A DNA stretch of 64,000 nt, from the NCBI GenBank assembly GCA_022829145.1, contig CM040743.1, positions 552,501 to 616,500 on the forward strand, given 5' to 3'. The stretch comes from Albula goreensis (Eukaryota > Chordata > Actinopteri > Albuliformes > Albulidae). Below the pieces are notes generated by a model. That model ran no database searches and was not told the origin of the DNA. It saw nothing but the letters and a program-made list of their open reading frames with translations. Numbering within the stretch: the first letter of the stretch is position 1; each line of letters begins with the position of its first letter. This document shows, piece after piece, positions 11,623-25,334 of the stretch. A program made the translations under genes and the position numbers.

Positions 11623-12309
11623 GGCCCTAAGACGAAGACAGCGTCTGATCCTGCTGTGGGAGAAAGTGGGATGGCCAACATACATATGCATTCCACATTA
11701 GGAAGCAAAGAAAAAACAGCATAAAACATCTGAATGTATGTTGTCAGACCACAGAGAACAAAGTGAAAAACATTCGCCATAAAATAGAGCACACTCAAAC
11801 ACTCTCTCTCACCAAACAGCATGCAGTTGAACACATTCATTACAGAACAGATCACAGGCAAACATTTCATCTACATAAAACTGAACAATGTACTACATAA
11901 AGCAGACACTTTCTTTATACTATAGCACAAAACTCATTATTGAAGGGCACAAATATTCCTCTCTTGAGAATAGCATAGCACCAATTTTTTTGCCACAGAA
12001 TATTAAACACACACTAAAGAACAGCAAACAACCAAACAAAAAAGAATGACACACAAAAACCTTCACAAGTGAAACTAACACTCTGGACTGTGAATAGCAA
12101 GTGGGCATGTTTGTGTGTGCATTAGGACATGAGTGACACACGTTACATGATGGGGGTGTTTTTGCACATGTCTGATACATGTGTGCGATTGCATTCCTAC
12201 AGTCTTTGAACCCTGCAGGAATGTTTACCTAAATTAGAGGAGATACAGTAAACAGACAACAGGTGCGTCCTGCAACCTGCCAATCACAGCCACAGTCTGT
12301 CCTTCAGAG
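11623..12309. other. AT-rich unique spacer, nothing seen
   Basis: Minus-strand open frames of about 100 codons are present, but they carry no recognisable domain or exon boundary. Confidence 0.55.
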
Positions 12310-13600
12310 CCAATGAAGCAGGGACACACACTGTAACACACTGCACCAACACACTGCTTCTGTAACACAGTGCACCAACACACTGCCTCTGTAACATACT
12401 GCACCAACACACTGCCTCTATAACACACTGCACTAACACACTGCCTCTGTAACACTGTACCAACACACTGCCTCTATAATACACTGCACCAACACACTGC
12501 CTCTGTAACACACTGCACCAAAACACTGCCACTGTGTTATAATGTTGTTTATTGTATTGTTTTTTTTTCATATTTTTCTCTTGTCTTGTGTGTACTACTG
12601 TTTTTATGCTGCTGTAACTGTTGCAATTCCCCTTGGGATAACTCTATAACACACTGCCTCTATAACCCACTGCACCAACACACTGCTTCTATAACACACT
12701 GTACCAACACACTGCCTCTATATCACACTGCCTCTATAACACACTGCACCAACACACTGCCTCTATATCACACTGCCTCTATAACATGCTGCCTCTATAA
12801 CACACTGCTTCTATTACACACTGCACTGGCACACTGCCTCGATAACACACTGCACCAACACACTGCCTCTATAACATGATGCCTCTACAAAGCATTGCTT
12901 CTGTAACACACTGCACCAGTACACTACCACTGTAACACACACTGCACCAACACACTGCCTTTATGACATACTGCCTCTGTAACACACTGCATCAACACAC
13001 TGCCTTTATAACACACTGCCTCTGTAACACACTGCACCAGCACACTGCCTCTGTAACACACTGCACCAACACATTGCTTTTATAAAACACTGCCTCTATA
13101 ACATGCTGCCTCTATAACACACTGCTTCTGTAACAGACTGGGTCAACACACTGCCTCTATACCACACTGCCTCTATGACGCACTGCTTCTGTAACACACT
13201 GCACCAGCACACTGCCTCTGTAACACACTGCACCAACATACTGCCTTTATAACACACTGTCTCTGTAACACACTGCTTGTATAACACACTGCTTCTGTAA
13301 CAGACTGGGTCAACACACTGCCTCTATACCACACTGCCTCTATGACGTACTGCTTCTGTAACACACTGCACCAGCACACTGCCTCTGTAACACACTGCAC
13401 CAACATACTGCCTTTATAACACACTGTCTCTGTAACACACTGCTTGTATAACACACTGCACCAGCACACTGCCTCTATAACACACTGCGTTTGTAACATA
13501 CTGCCTCTATAACACTGCACCAACACATTGCCTCTATAACACACTGCCTGTATAACACACTGCCAGTAAAACACACTGCCTCTGTAACACACTGCAGCTT
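12310..13600. repeat. Degenerate array of cacactgcctctgtaaca units (two blocks)
   Basis: Two blocks (12310-12535 and 12640-13600) share a composite unit made of cacactgcctctataacac and actgcaccaaca. Unit length varies, and larger segments are duplicated: about 13119-13270 recurs at about 13290-13450. The cysteine/valine-rich frames on the minus strand are repeat artefacts. Confidence 0.9.
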
Positions 13601-14225
13601 TGCAATACCGTATCAAAGTTTTGTCTCTGTTCAAAACTCTAAAGACACTGTGCAGTTTACAGTAGAAGTGGTGATGTTATTTCCTGTGTTTCTTACAAAG
13701 TGTCTTTCTTCTTATACATAACCGGTACACGCTGGGTCCTGTGAATAAAGCTTTGGTCAATGATGTCACAGTTTTAAGAAAGTAGAGCAACTCAGATTGG
13801 GACCTGACTATGTGACCCCTTTCTGCTTTGGCTGCGCAGACGCTGTGCAGACTGAACGCTGCGCACACTGCGTACATCAGCTCTCTGCTCTATTTCCAGC
13901 CTAAGCAGTAAAAAAGGATTCACTTCTTCTCTTCTCAAAACACGCTGGAGAAAGACTCCATTTATGCTGACGAGAGGCTGTCTGTCTCAGCCTGAAATAG
14001 ATGGCTTTAGTTTCACTGCAGCGGATACAGGGCCTGTCATGTGACCATGCGATATAAGTGTATAAATGATTGATTCCTCTTCATCTCCCATTTCTCCATG
14101 CTGCCCGTCCCCTGCTGTACAGACAGCAGGCAGCCTGCAGGTGGAATCAGTGAGTATGGAGCTGGGACATGCTCCTGAGATGGACAAGCCTAGGTCACAA
14201 TGTGTAACACACGCCTGAACACGCT
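13601..14225. other. Unique spacer, no gene seen
   Basis: Mixed-composition sequence without supported exons. Minus-strand frames of 66 codons here resemble no family I know. Confidence 0.55.
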
Positions 14226-14797
14226 ATGAACTGCATGTGTATGACTGTGTGTGTGTCTGAGTATGAGTGTGAGTATGACTGTGTGTGTATGAGTATGAGT
14301 GTGTATGTGTGTGTGTGTATGACTGTGTGTATGAGTGTGTGCATGTATGTGTGTGTGTGTATGAGTGTGTGTGAGTGTGTGAGTATGAGTGTGTGTGTGT
14401 ATGAGTGTGTATATGAGTATGTGTGTGTGTGGGTGTGTGTATATAGCATAGTTATACAAACACAGCAATTCCTGCATTAGCTACAGAAACACAGCTGTCT
14501 TAACACATATACACCATCACAGCTATCCCAGCACAGCTATCTTGGCAATAAAAACACAGGTCTACAATTGGCACCTGAAAGCAGACCTCAAATGTTTGAT
14601 GCATTATCATGTTTAATGAATCAATGAAGACACACACACATACTCACAAATGCATGCACACTCACACACACACTCGCACAGGAAATGCACACACGCGCAC
14701 ACACACACACACACAAACTCATACACACTCTCACATACACACACTCACACAAGCACACACACACACACACACACACACATACTCATACTCACACTCA

Positions 14798-14848
<51 letters not shown>

Positions 14849-14855
14849 TCATACT

Positions 14856-14898
<43 letters not shown>

Positions 14899-14903
14899 TC
14901 ATA

Positions 14904-14945
<42 letters not shown>

Positions 14946-15049
14946 TACTCATACTCACACCCACACACACACACACTCTCACACACATACTCATACTCTC
15001 TCTCACACACACACACACACACACATACATACTCATACTCATACTCATA

Positions 15050-15085
<36 letters not shown>
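14226..15085. repeat. TG-rich then CA-rich microsatellite blocks
   Basis: A TG/TATG block (14236-14440) is separated by 180 bases from a CA block with interspersed catactcatactcac phrases (14625-15085). Alternating purine-pyrimidine tracts of this length can adopt Z-DNA. All His/Thr- or Cys/Val-rich frames here are artefacts. Confidence 0.95.
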
Positions 15086-15087
<2 letters not shown>

Positions 15088-15699
15088 ACCCCAGGCTTTC
15101 TGAAGATGTTTAAAATCTGTGTGACTGAAAGAGCACATGAAGATGTGCATGTGTATTATATTATATTATTTTTTTATATTGTGTATATATTTGTATGAGT
15201 AAACTGTAGGTGACACACCTGGGACATTTTTCTGTGACTAAGGGTTTGTTTGGAACAATCACTGGAGTTCTTGTCATGCAACATTGGTGAGCTAACAATC
15301 ATCTTCCCCAATATTCTCTACCAGTCCCAAACCACAGATTAAGACAGATCCTCAATCACCCAGCCTTTCTCTCACATCAGTCTGGGTAGACACACTGATC
15401 CCAGATCAGTGTGGGTAGGTACACTACCCTCAGATAAGCCTGGTTAACCACACTGAACTCAGGTCAGAGGGTTCCTGCAGGGTTTAGGTTACCTTATCTC
15501 GAAGAGTCACACCCCCCCCCATCCAAACATCCTGACAGCTCTGACTACCTTCTCTCTAATATTTTTGTGAATTTCTTCCTCTCTTTGTCTGTCTCTGTCT
15601 GTCTTTTTCAAACAAATACACATATTTATGACCCTCTCAAAATCTTTACAGTCTCACCTGAACACTTCTCCTCCAAATTCTGCTTCAGCATAGTGCCCC
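15086..15699. other. casq1 intron sequence without features
   Basis: Unique sequence with short CT-rich runs. It contains a triplicated phrase around cacactgatcccagatcag near 15380-15460. No exon is seen. Confidence 0.5.
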
Positions 15700-16012
15700 T
15701 ATCTTTCCTGCCCCACCTCCTCCTGCACAGTGTCCCCATCTCTGCCACCTCCTCCTGCACAATGTCCCCATCTCCCTCCCCATCCCCCTCCAGCACAGTG
15801 TCTCCATCTTCCTACCCAATCTCCCTACCCATCCTGCTCCTGCAAAGTGCCCCTATCTTTCCTCCCCCACCTCCTCCAGTACAGTGTCCCCATCTCCCTA
15901 CCCAATCTCCCTCCCCATCCCGCTCCTGCACAGTGTTCTGATCTCCCTACCCATCCTCCTCCTGCACAGTATCCTCATCTCCATACCCATCCTCCTCCTG
16001 CACAGTGTCCCT
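15700..16012. repeat. C/T-rich degenerate array beside the casq1 exon 1 donor
   Basis: Units of about 30-40 bases contain cctcctcctgcacagtgtcc and ccatctccctacccatc. The array ends about 15 bases inside the intron from the casq1 exon 1 donor, so it starts almost at the splice site but does not repeat the donor itself. Confidence 0.8.
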
Positions 16013-16027
16013 CCCCTGTGAACCCAC

Positions 16028-16270
16028 CTCCAGAGCGAGCTCCTCCATCTCAAACTGGCGGCGGGCGGCCTTGCTGTCACCCACGTGCTCGTGGTAGTAG
16101 ATGACCATAATATCATACTTCTTCATCACTGACTTATAGTTCTTGGCGTTGAGGTCATGCACACGATCCTTGCCATCGTACTCGGGGAAATCGAGGCCTT
16201 TCTCCCCCCAGCACACTCCCCCAAAACACAGCAGGGTTAGGACCCCCACGAGCAGCCAGCCCCACTTCAT
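16028..16270 (-). CDS. casq1: casq1 coding exon 1, calsequestrin-1 (partial gene)
   Basis: Calsequestrin is the high-capacity calcium-binding protein of the sarcoplasmic reticulum lumen that buffers Ca2+ near the ryanodine receptor. The exon runs from the ATG at 16270 to a donor GTGGGT starting at 16027 and encodes 81 residues in phase 0. Residues 1-22 are a signal peptide ([20 protein letters not shown] plus WG). The mature start is [15 protein letters not shown], followed by [13 protein letters not shown] and [11 protein letters not shown], the first part of the first thioredoxin-like domain. The [14 protein letters not shown] and RQFEMEEL segments match the CASQ1 (skeletal) type better than CASQ2. 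Exons 2 onward are not visible between 1 and 16027; they must lie left of the window, or the gene is broken here. The neighbour pea15 supports orthology, since CASQ1 and PEA15 are also adjacent in human. Confidence 0.93.
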
Positions 16271-16660
16271 GTCTCCTCACTTAAGAACAGGAAAAGGATG
16301 CCCTTCCAAACAGAATCCGATCCCACCAGCGAGGGAAGAGCCAGGTCTGCCAGTGTGCCCCCTTTATTTAACAGCGGCAGGGGGGCGGAGGGACCACGCC
16401 ACGGGGACCGTGCTCAGGGGTGCCAGCCAACCCAGAGAGAGGGAGGGGGGTACAGACAGCTGGGGTGGGGTCTGGGCAGGGAAAGAGAGAAAGAGGTAAA
16501 GTGTGAAAGAGAGAGAGAGAGCAGAGGATAGAAGGATAAGGTGCTGGGACAGCCAGAGGGAGGGAGTTACAGAGAGGTGTGGGAGAGGAAGAGATATGCA
16601 GGATACCTTTCCCATATTAAGTTTTGCAGGACTCTGATCCTCACTAAAAATAGGAGTGAG
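16271..16660 (-). promoter_or_regulatory. casq1: casq1 promoter region with TATA-like, E-box and MEF2 motifs
   Basis: Reading upstream from the ATG on the minus strand, a TATA-like TAAATAAAGG lies at 16361-16370, about 90 bases from the start codon. A CAGCTG E-box lies at 16457-16462, of the kind bound by myogenic bHLH factors. An exact MEF2 consensus CTAAAAATAG lies at 16644-16653. The order and spacing fit a striated-muscle promoter. The motifs are seen directly; factor binding is inferred. Confidence 0.6.
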
Positions 16661-16799
16661 GAGTGAGGGGGCAGTGGGAGGGCCGGGGGGGTGTCTGGTT
16701 AGCGGGGCTTGGCACTGCACTGGGGGTGCCATAAGAATATGCTACCAGTTCACACAGGGACATGGAGCCTACGGGCCAGCACAGCCTACTCAGGTACCA

Positions 16800-17336
16800 T
16801 CTCACACACACACACACACATACACACTCACACACACACTCACACACAAACACACACACAGACTCACTCACACACACATTCACACACAAACACACACATG
16901 CACTCACACACACACACTCATACGCACTCACACACACAAACACACACACTCATACGCACACACACACATACACACTCACACAAACACACACACACACAGA
17001 CTCACACACACACACACACACACACAGACTCACTCACACATTCACAAGCAAACGCACACACGCACTCACACACACACTCATACGTACTCACACACACACA
17101 CACATATGTACTCTCACACACACACACAAACACACACACAGACTCACTCACACCCTCACACAGACTCACTCACACACACACACACACACACGCACTCATA
17201 CACACACGCACACACTCACACTCACACACGCACTTACACATACACACACACACACACCGTCACAAACACACTTACACTCACACACATTCTCACACACACA
17301 CTCACACTCATACACACACACACACACAGACTCACT

Positions 17337-17367
<31 letters not shown>

Positions 17368-17860
17368 TCACTCACACACTCACACGCAAATGCACACACG
17401 CACTCACACACACACACACTCATACGCACTCACACACACACATATGTACTCTCTCACACACACACAAACACACACACAGACTCACTCACACCCTCACACA
17501 GACTCACTCACACACACACACACACACACGCACACACTCACACACGCACTTACACATACACTCACACACACACACCCTCACAAACACACTTACACTCACA
17601 CTCATACACTCACACACATTCTCACACACACACTCACACACACACACATTCTCACACACACACTCACACTCATACACACACACACACATTCACACACACG
17701 CACTCTCTCACACACACACGCACTAACACACACTCACACACACAATCACACACTCACACACATACACATTCTCACACACATTCACACATATACTCTTACA
17801 CACACTCACACATACTCTCACACACATTATCACAAGCACACATACTGTATATGTGCACAT
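16800..17860. repeat. CA-rich composite repeat
   Basis: About 1 kb of cacacacactcacacacaga-type sequence contains larger duplications: roughly 17040-17240 recurs at about 17370-17560. It separates the casq1 promoter from pea15. Long Thr/His frames are artefacts. Confidence 0.95.
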
Positions 17861-18059
17861 ACACAGGCTGTGTTTGTAGGTACATGCTGAGTCTTGCTAC
17901 ATTATGTAAAAAGTGTGTGTGTCTGTGTATGTGAAAGTATATACTGTATGTGTGCATATATATCTGTGGGTGTGAATTTGTGTATGTGAGTGCACATATG
18001 TGTGTGTGCAATCATGTTTATATTTCATAGATCTTAGATAAGTCTCCTAATTCTCTAAT

Positions 18060-18490
18060 TGATAACTATATTTGGTCCCAGGTTGTGCACCATTGTGCAC
18101 CAGGTCTAATGAGCTGAATGTGTTTATGTAGCTCAGTGATTTGTGTGTATATCTTTGTGCAATTATATAGCTGTGTGATTGTACGTTTGCGTGTATATCG
18201 TTGTGTGATTATATAGCTGTGTGATTGTGTTTGTGTACATATATCTTTTGTGATTATATAGTTGTGCAATTGTGTGTTTGTGTGTATATCTTTGTGTGAT
18301 CATATAGCTGTGTTATTTCTGTCTTTGTGTGATTACATAGCTGTGTTATTTGTGCATTTGTGTGATTATAAAGCTGTGTGATTGTGTGTTTGTGTGATTA
18401 TGTAGCTGTGTGATTGTGTGTTTGTGTGATTATGTAGCTGTGTGATTGTGTGTTTGTGTGATTTTGTAGCTGTGTTATTTGTACGTGGTG
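18060..18490. repeat. ~36-bp TG/AT array (gtgattatatagctgtgtga type)
   Basis: Around a dozen degenerate units containing tgtgattatatagctgtg and tgtgtttgtgtg. Confidence 0.85.
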
Positions 18491-19345
18491 TGTGTATACA
18501 GTATGTATGTGGTTTTCTAGTGATGCAGTGAATCGCTAACTGTGCAGCATTAGTTTATACACCCCTCCAGTGGACACATTGTATACTGCAGGCTCAATTT
18601 CCTGCTCTGACTCCTACACCTCTTAGCTGGTATTTGTGACTGTCCCTCAGGTGATCCTCAACACAGCATCATAAAATAACACCAGCAGAAAAATAAAAAA
18701 GGCATGAGGAACATTCCACAAACCTTAATGATAAAGAAGACTAAAGGCTTTCTGAAGACAATCAGTGTGCATATTGTGCAGCAATTATGAGATATGAGGC
18801 TTTTAATTGTCGTTTTGGATGGATTTGCGCATGGTGACCTTTCTGATTAATCTGCATATGTAATACTGCTGTACCTGTGTTTACTGATAAGGAAGGTATT
18901 TCAGACGGTATTTTATCTTGGGCTTGGATTCCAAAGTGGGGGAGTAGTACCTGTGGTGAGAGGAGAGCCCCCCCTACAGGTGGCTAAAAGAAACTGGGAG
19001 GAACAAGTTTGGTTAGGTTGCTTTGTAAAGAAAGAGAGGGATGAGGATGGAGATGAGAAAGAAGAAGGGATGCCAGAAATGCAGAGAATGATTCAAGATG
19101 AAGTATGTGGTGTTTACATACCTGTATGGGACCGGAAAAGTTGATTTGATAGGCTGAAGGGTTGTCTTGGAGTAATTCTCCTGACCTCCAAAAAAAGCAA
19201 CAGCCCTTGAAACATTCAGTAACCTCTATGTATACGTAATATATGTGGTGTACTGTATATGTTTAATTAACATTGCAACTCAGGAAATCCTGTGACTGCA
19301 TGGCAAACCTGACCCTAATTTTAGACAATCTGTATGACTGCATGT
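18491..19345. other. Unique intergenic sequence, nothing seen
   Basis: AT-rich with no convincing exons. A 63-codon plus-strand frame at 18953-19144 is charged but shows no family resemblance or splice context. Confidence 0.55.
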
Positions 19346-19349
19346 GCAC

Positions 19350-20141
19350 TGTGTTCAGGACTGTGTATGTTTATCTGTGTGCCTGTGTGCATTTGAGTGT
19401 GTATCTGTGTGAGTGTGCATGTATGTGCGTGTGTGTGTGTGTTTGTATCTCTGTATCTGTGTGGGTGTGCATGTATGTGCGTGTGTGTGTGTGTTTGTAT
19501 CTCTGTATCTGTGTGGGTGTGCATGTATGTGCGTGTGTGTGTGTGTTTGTATCTCTGTATCTGTGTGAGTGTGCATGTATGTGCGTGTGTGTGTGTTTGT
19601 ATCTCTGTATCTGTGTGAGTGTGCATGTATGTGCGTGTGTGTGTGTTTGTATCTCTGTATCTGTGTGGATGTGCATGTATGTGCGTGTGTGTGTTTGTAT
19701 CTCTGTATCTGTGTGGATGTGCATGTATGTGCGTGTGTGTGTTTGTATCTCTGTATCTGTGTGGGTGTGCATGTATGTGCGTGTGTGTGTTTGTATCTCT
19801 GTATCTGTGTGGGTGTGCATGTATGTATGTGTGTGTGTGAGTGTGCGTGTTTGTATCTCTGTATCTGTGTGGGTGTGCATGTATGTGCGTGTGTGTGTGT
19901 GTGTGTTTGTTTGTATCTCTGTATCTGTGTGGGTGTGCATGTATGTGTGTGTGTTTGTATCTCTGTATCTGTGTGGATGTGCATGTATGTGCGTGTGTGT
20001 GTGTGTTTGTATCTCTGTATCTGTGTGGGTGTGCATGTATGTGCGTGTGTGTGTGTATCTCTGTATCTGTGTGGGTGTGCATGTATGTGCGTGTGTGTGT
20101 GTGTGTGTGTGTTTGTATCTCTGTATCTGTGTGGGTGTGCA

Positions 20142-20179
<38 letters not shown>

Positions 20180-20478
20180 GTATCTCTGTATCTGTGTGGA
20201 TGTGCATGTATGTGTGTGTGTGTGTGTGTGTTTTGTATCTCTGTATCTGTGTGGGTGTGCATGTATGTGCGTGTGTGTGTTTGTATCTCTGTATCTGTGT
20301 GGGTGTGCATGTATGTGCGTGTATGTGTGTGTTTGTATCTCTGTATCTGTGTGAGTGTGCATGTATGTGCGTGTGTGTGTGTGTGTTTGTATCTCTGTAT
20401 CTGTGTGGGTGTGCATGTATGTGCGTGTGTGTGTGTTTGTATCTCTGTATCTGTGTGGGTGTGCATGTATGTGCATGA
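19350..20478. repeat. ~50-bp TG-rich minisatellite, about 22 units
   Basis: Units contain gtatctctgtatctgtgtgg followed by gtgcatgtatgtgcgtgtgt; the length of the TG tract varies between units. The open frames up to 400 codons on both strands are repeat translations. Confidence 0.95.
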
Positions 20479-20739
20479 ACATCAGTGAGCATGAGGCTTG
20501 TTTTACTGTCCCAGTGACCGCTGCCATAAGGGCCTCATTAAAACAGCGCACTGTTCATGTGGGGTAGTAACATTCATGCAATTTAAACTAAGATTACTTT
20601 ATGTCGGGGTGGGCACGCATGCGTGTCAAACGGTAATCGGTGGGCCTACACAATTCTGTGGTAATGAAGGCTACAGCTGCAGTGCTCTTCCATTACTGTG
20701 TATAAGGGTCGGAAAATAGAGCTGTCCTGTTCATTTTTT

Positions 20740-21069
20740 TCTGAAGGTCTGCAAAGTGTTACAGACTGAATCCCAAAAAGGACAGAGAGAGATGGTTTTG
20801 CGACAACATGACACTGCGTTTTCTCTGTTCGGTGGAGCCATACCATTCTCAACCGCCCTACTCCGCTTAATCACCGTGCAACCGCGAGGGCAGAACATTC
20901 CGCACGAACGGTCGCGCGGATCGAGTTTCTTCATCTCTGGCGAACATCCGGAAGAAATTTCCAGAATGTGACATTATAGAGCGTGTCCCGCGTGACTGGA
21001 TTACTGGCTGCGTCCGTACGTTCGTTCTGTAGTCTGACCACACTTTCAACTCAGTAAAGACACGGGCGT

Positions 21070-21113
<44 letters not shown>

Positions 21114-21619
21114 GGGATAAAAGAGAAGGGAGGGGATTTGCAAACTGGATAGCGCGGTGACATCAGCTATGAAAAATGTTTGTGTGTTATTCAGTGGACG
21201 GAATCATTCGTGTGTGACAGGGGAAGAGAAACGGGAGGAGAGGGGATAGGCGTTTCCATGCTCAGACCGGCGAGTGTTCGGACAAGCCGACCGACCTAGC
21301 CCACTGGGCGATTTGACTGAAACATAAAGCGCAATACCCCTTGGCCGTTTCCCAAAAGTAGAAAATAGTTCAGTTGTGATGCTAAAACGCAAACAGAAGT
21401 ATTAGAGAATTAAAAAGCAGCTGTTCAAAGCTTTCTCAAAAACCAATCCACGAGCGGAGGAAGGACGTACAAGGATAAAACAAGGATTACACACATACGT
21501 GCCACCTTGGTTGAGACTGAAAGAAGCTGAAACGGATACGGACGGACCAGCACTTCCTCATTCCGTTAGCTAATCTTCCATAGCATCCCTACCGGCTGCC
21601 TCACGCTCCTTCACATCAA
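20740..21619 (+). promoter_or_regulatory. pea15: pea15 GC-rich promoter and 5' UTR exon
   Basis: CpG dinucleotides become frequent from about 20800 to 21640, unlike the flanks, as expected of a CpG-island promoter. A good donor, AA followed by GTAAGTAAG, starts at 21620 and suggests a non-coding first exon ending at 21619. A (GA)n run lies at 21071-21110. The next supported exon is the ATG exon at 27924, so intron 1 would be 6.3 kb. The TSS cannot be placed from the sequence. Confidence 0.55.
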
Positions 21620-23975
<2,356 letters not shown>

Positions 23976-24409
23976 TTGCAGAAACACTCACATTGACCTC
24001 ATTCTTGTTTCCATTTTTAATCTGAAAGGCGATTGGATGAGGAGCTCAGCAGAGTAGAGGCTGATGAAAAAAAGAGAGAGAGAGAGCTGTAAGAGAGGTA
24101 TTAAAGAGGGAGCAGTAAGACAGGAGACAATATGCAAACTCAAATTAAAGAAAGCGGCTGGTATGTTTTTTCATTAATATGGTAATTTTGGTGTTTATGA
24201 AGAAAATGAAGAAGTGGTAGCTTAAATATTACACAGTGTACAGTTTATTTACAATGGCACACAAAGACCGTACAAATTAACTTACAGATTTTAGCAGTGC
24301 TTTAATTTTCATTTCAGGTCTCCTCAACACTGACATTTATCTTAATGCCTGTCTCTTGAGTAATCCAGAGTTAGCTCTGTGTGTGCGTGCATCAGTGCTT
24401 GCGAATCTG
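23976..24409. other. pea15 intron 1, unique part
   Basis: Ordinary AT-rich sequence; no exon, RNA gene or motif I can support. Confidence 0.5.
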
Positions 24410-24868
24410 GAATCACTTGGTGAAAGCAGCGCAGTTCAGAGCGATAGCGCCAGATTTATACCTCTCTGCTGTAAGCCTGGTGAAAGCAGTGCAATTCAGA
24501 GTGATAGTGCCAGGTTTATACCTCTCTGCTGTAAGCCTGGTGAAAGCAGTGCAGTTCAGAGTGATAGTGCCAGGTTTATACCTCTCTGCTGTAAGCCTGG
24601 TGAAAGCAGTGCAGTTCAGAGCAATAGTGCCAGGTTTATACCTCTCTGTTGTAAGCCTGGTGAAAGCAGTGCGTTTCAGAGCGATAGTGCCAGGTTTATA
24701 CCTCTCTGCTGTAAGCCTGGTGAAAGCAGTGCAGTTCAGAGCAATAGTGCCAGGTTTATACCTCTCTGCTGTAAGCCTGGTGAAAGCAGTGCAGTTCAGA
24801 GCAATAGTGCCAGGTTTATACCTCTCTGCTGTAAGCCCGGTGAAAGCAGTGCAGTTCAGAGTCATGGC
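24410..24868. repeat. 60-bp minisatellite, about 7.5 units
   Basis: The period is exactly 60 bases, and units contain tgaaagcagtgcagttcaga and ctctctgctgtaagcctgg. Because 60 is divisible by three and the unit has few stops, three frames stay open (180 and 204 codons on plus, 156 on minus). These are not taken as genes. Confidence 0.95.
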
Positions 24869-24949
24869 CCAGCCCACTTTCAAAAAGATGGAACTTGATG
24901 AAGGCGGGTGTTTGGTGTCAGCAGCAATTCATATGAGCTACACTTGGAG

Positions 24950-25260
24950 AACATGCATGTTAGAGGAAATGCACATTAGAGAATGTATATGTTAGAAAAT
25001 ACACGGGCTAGAGAATGTGTATGCTTGAGAACACACATGTTAGAGAATATATGTGTTAGAGAATTTACATGTTAGAGAAGATGAACATTATAAAATGACA
25101 ATGTTAGAGAATGTATGTGTTAGAGAAAATATGTGTATGAAAATGCATGTATTACAGAATGTACATGCTCGAGAACACGTCTGTTAGAAAATACAGAGAA
25201 ATTCATGGTAGAGAACGTATGTGTCTGAAAAAAGGTGGGTGTTAAAATGTGCATGTGCGT
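24950..25260. repeat. Degenerate ttagagaatgtatgtg array
   Basis: Loosely repeated units of about 20-28 bases around gttagagaatgtatgtgtta, strongly diverged and probably an old array. Confidence 0.6.
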
Positions 25261-25334
25261 TATGTCATTTTGAGGATGTGACCACTGTCAGCTGCTGCAT
25301 CAGTACTACAGTTAAGCACTGCAGTTAAAGTGTC

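Noticed and set aside
19321-20551. 400-codon frames on both strands
   Set aside because: They are translations of the 50-bp TG-rich array, present in all frames.
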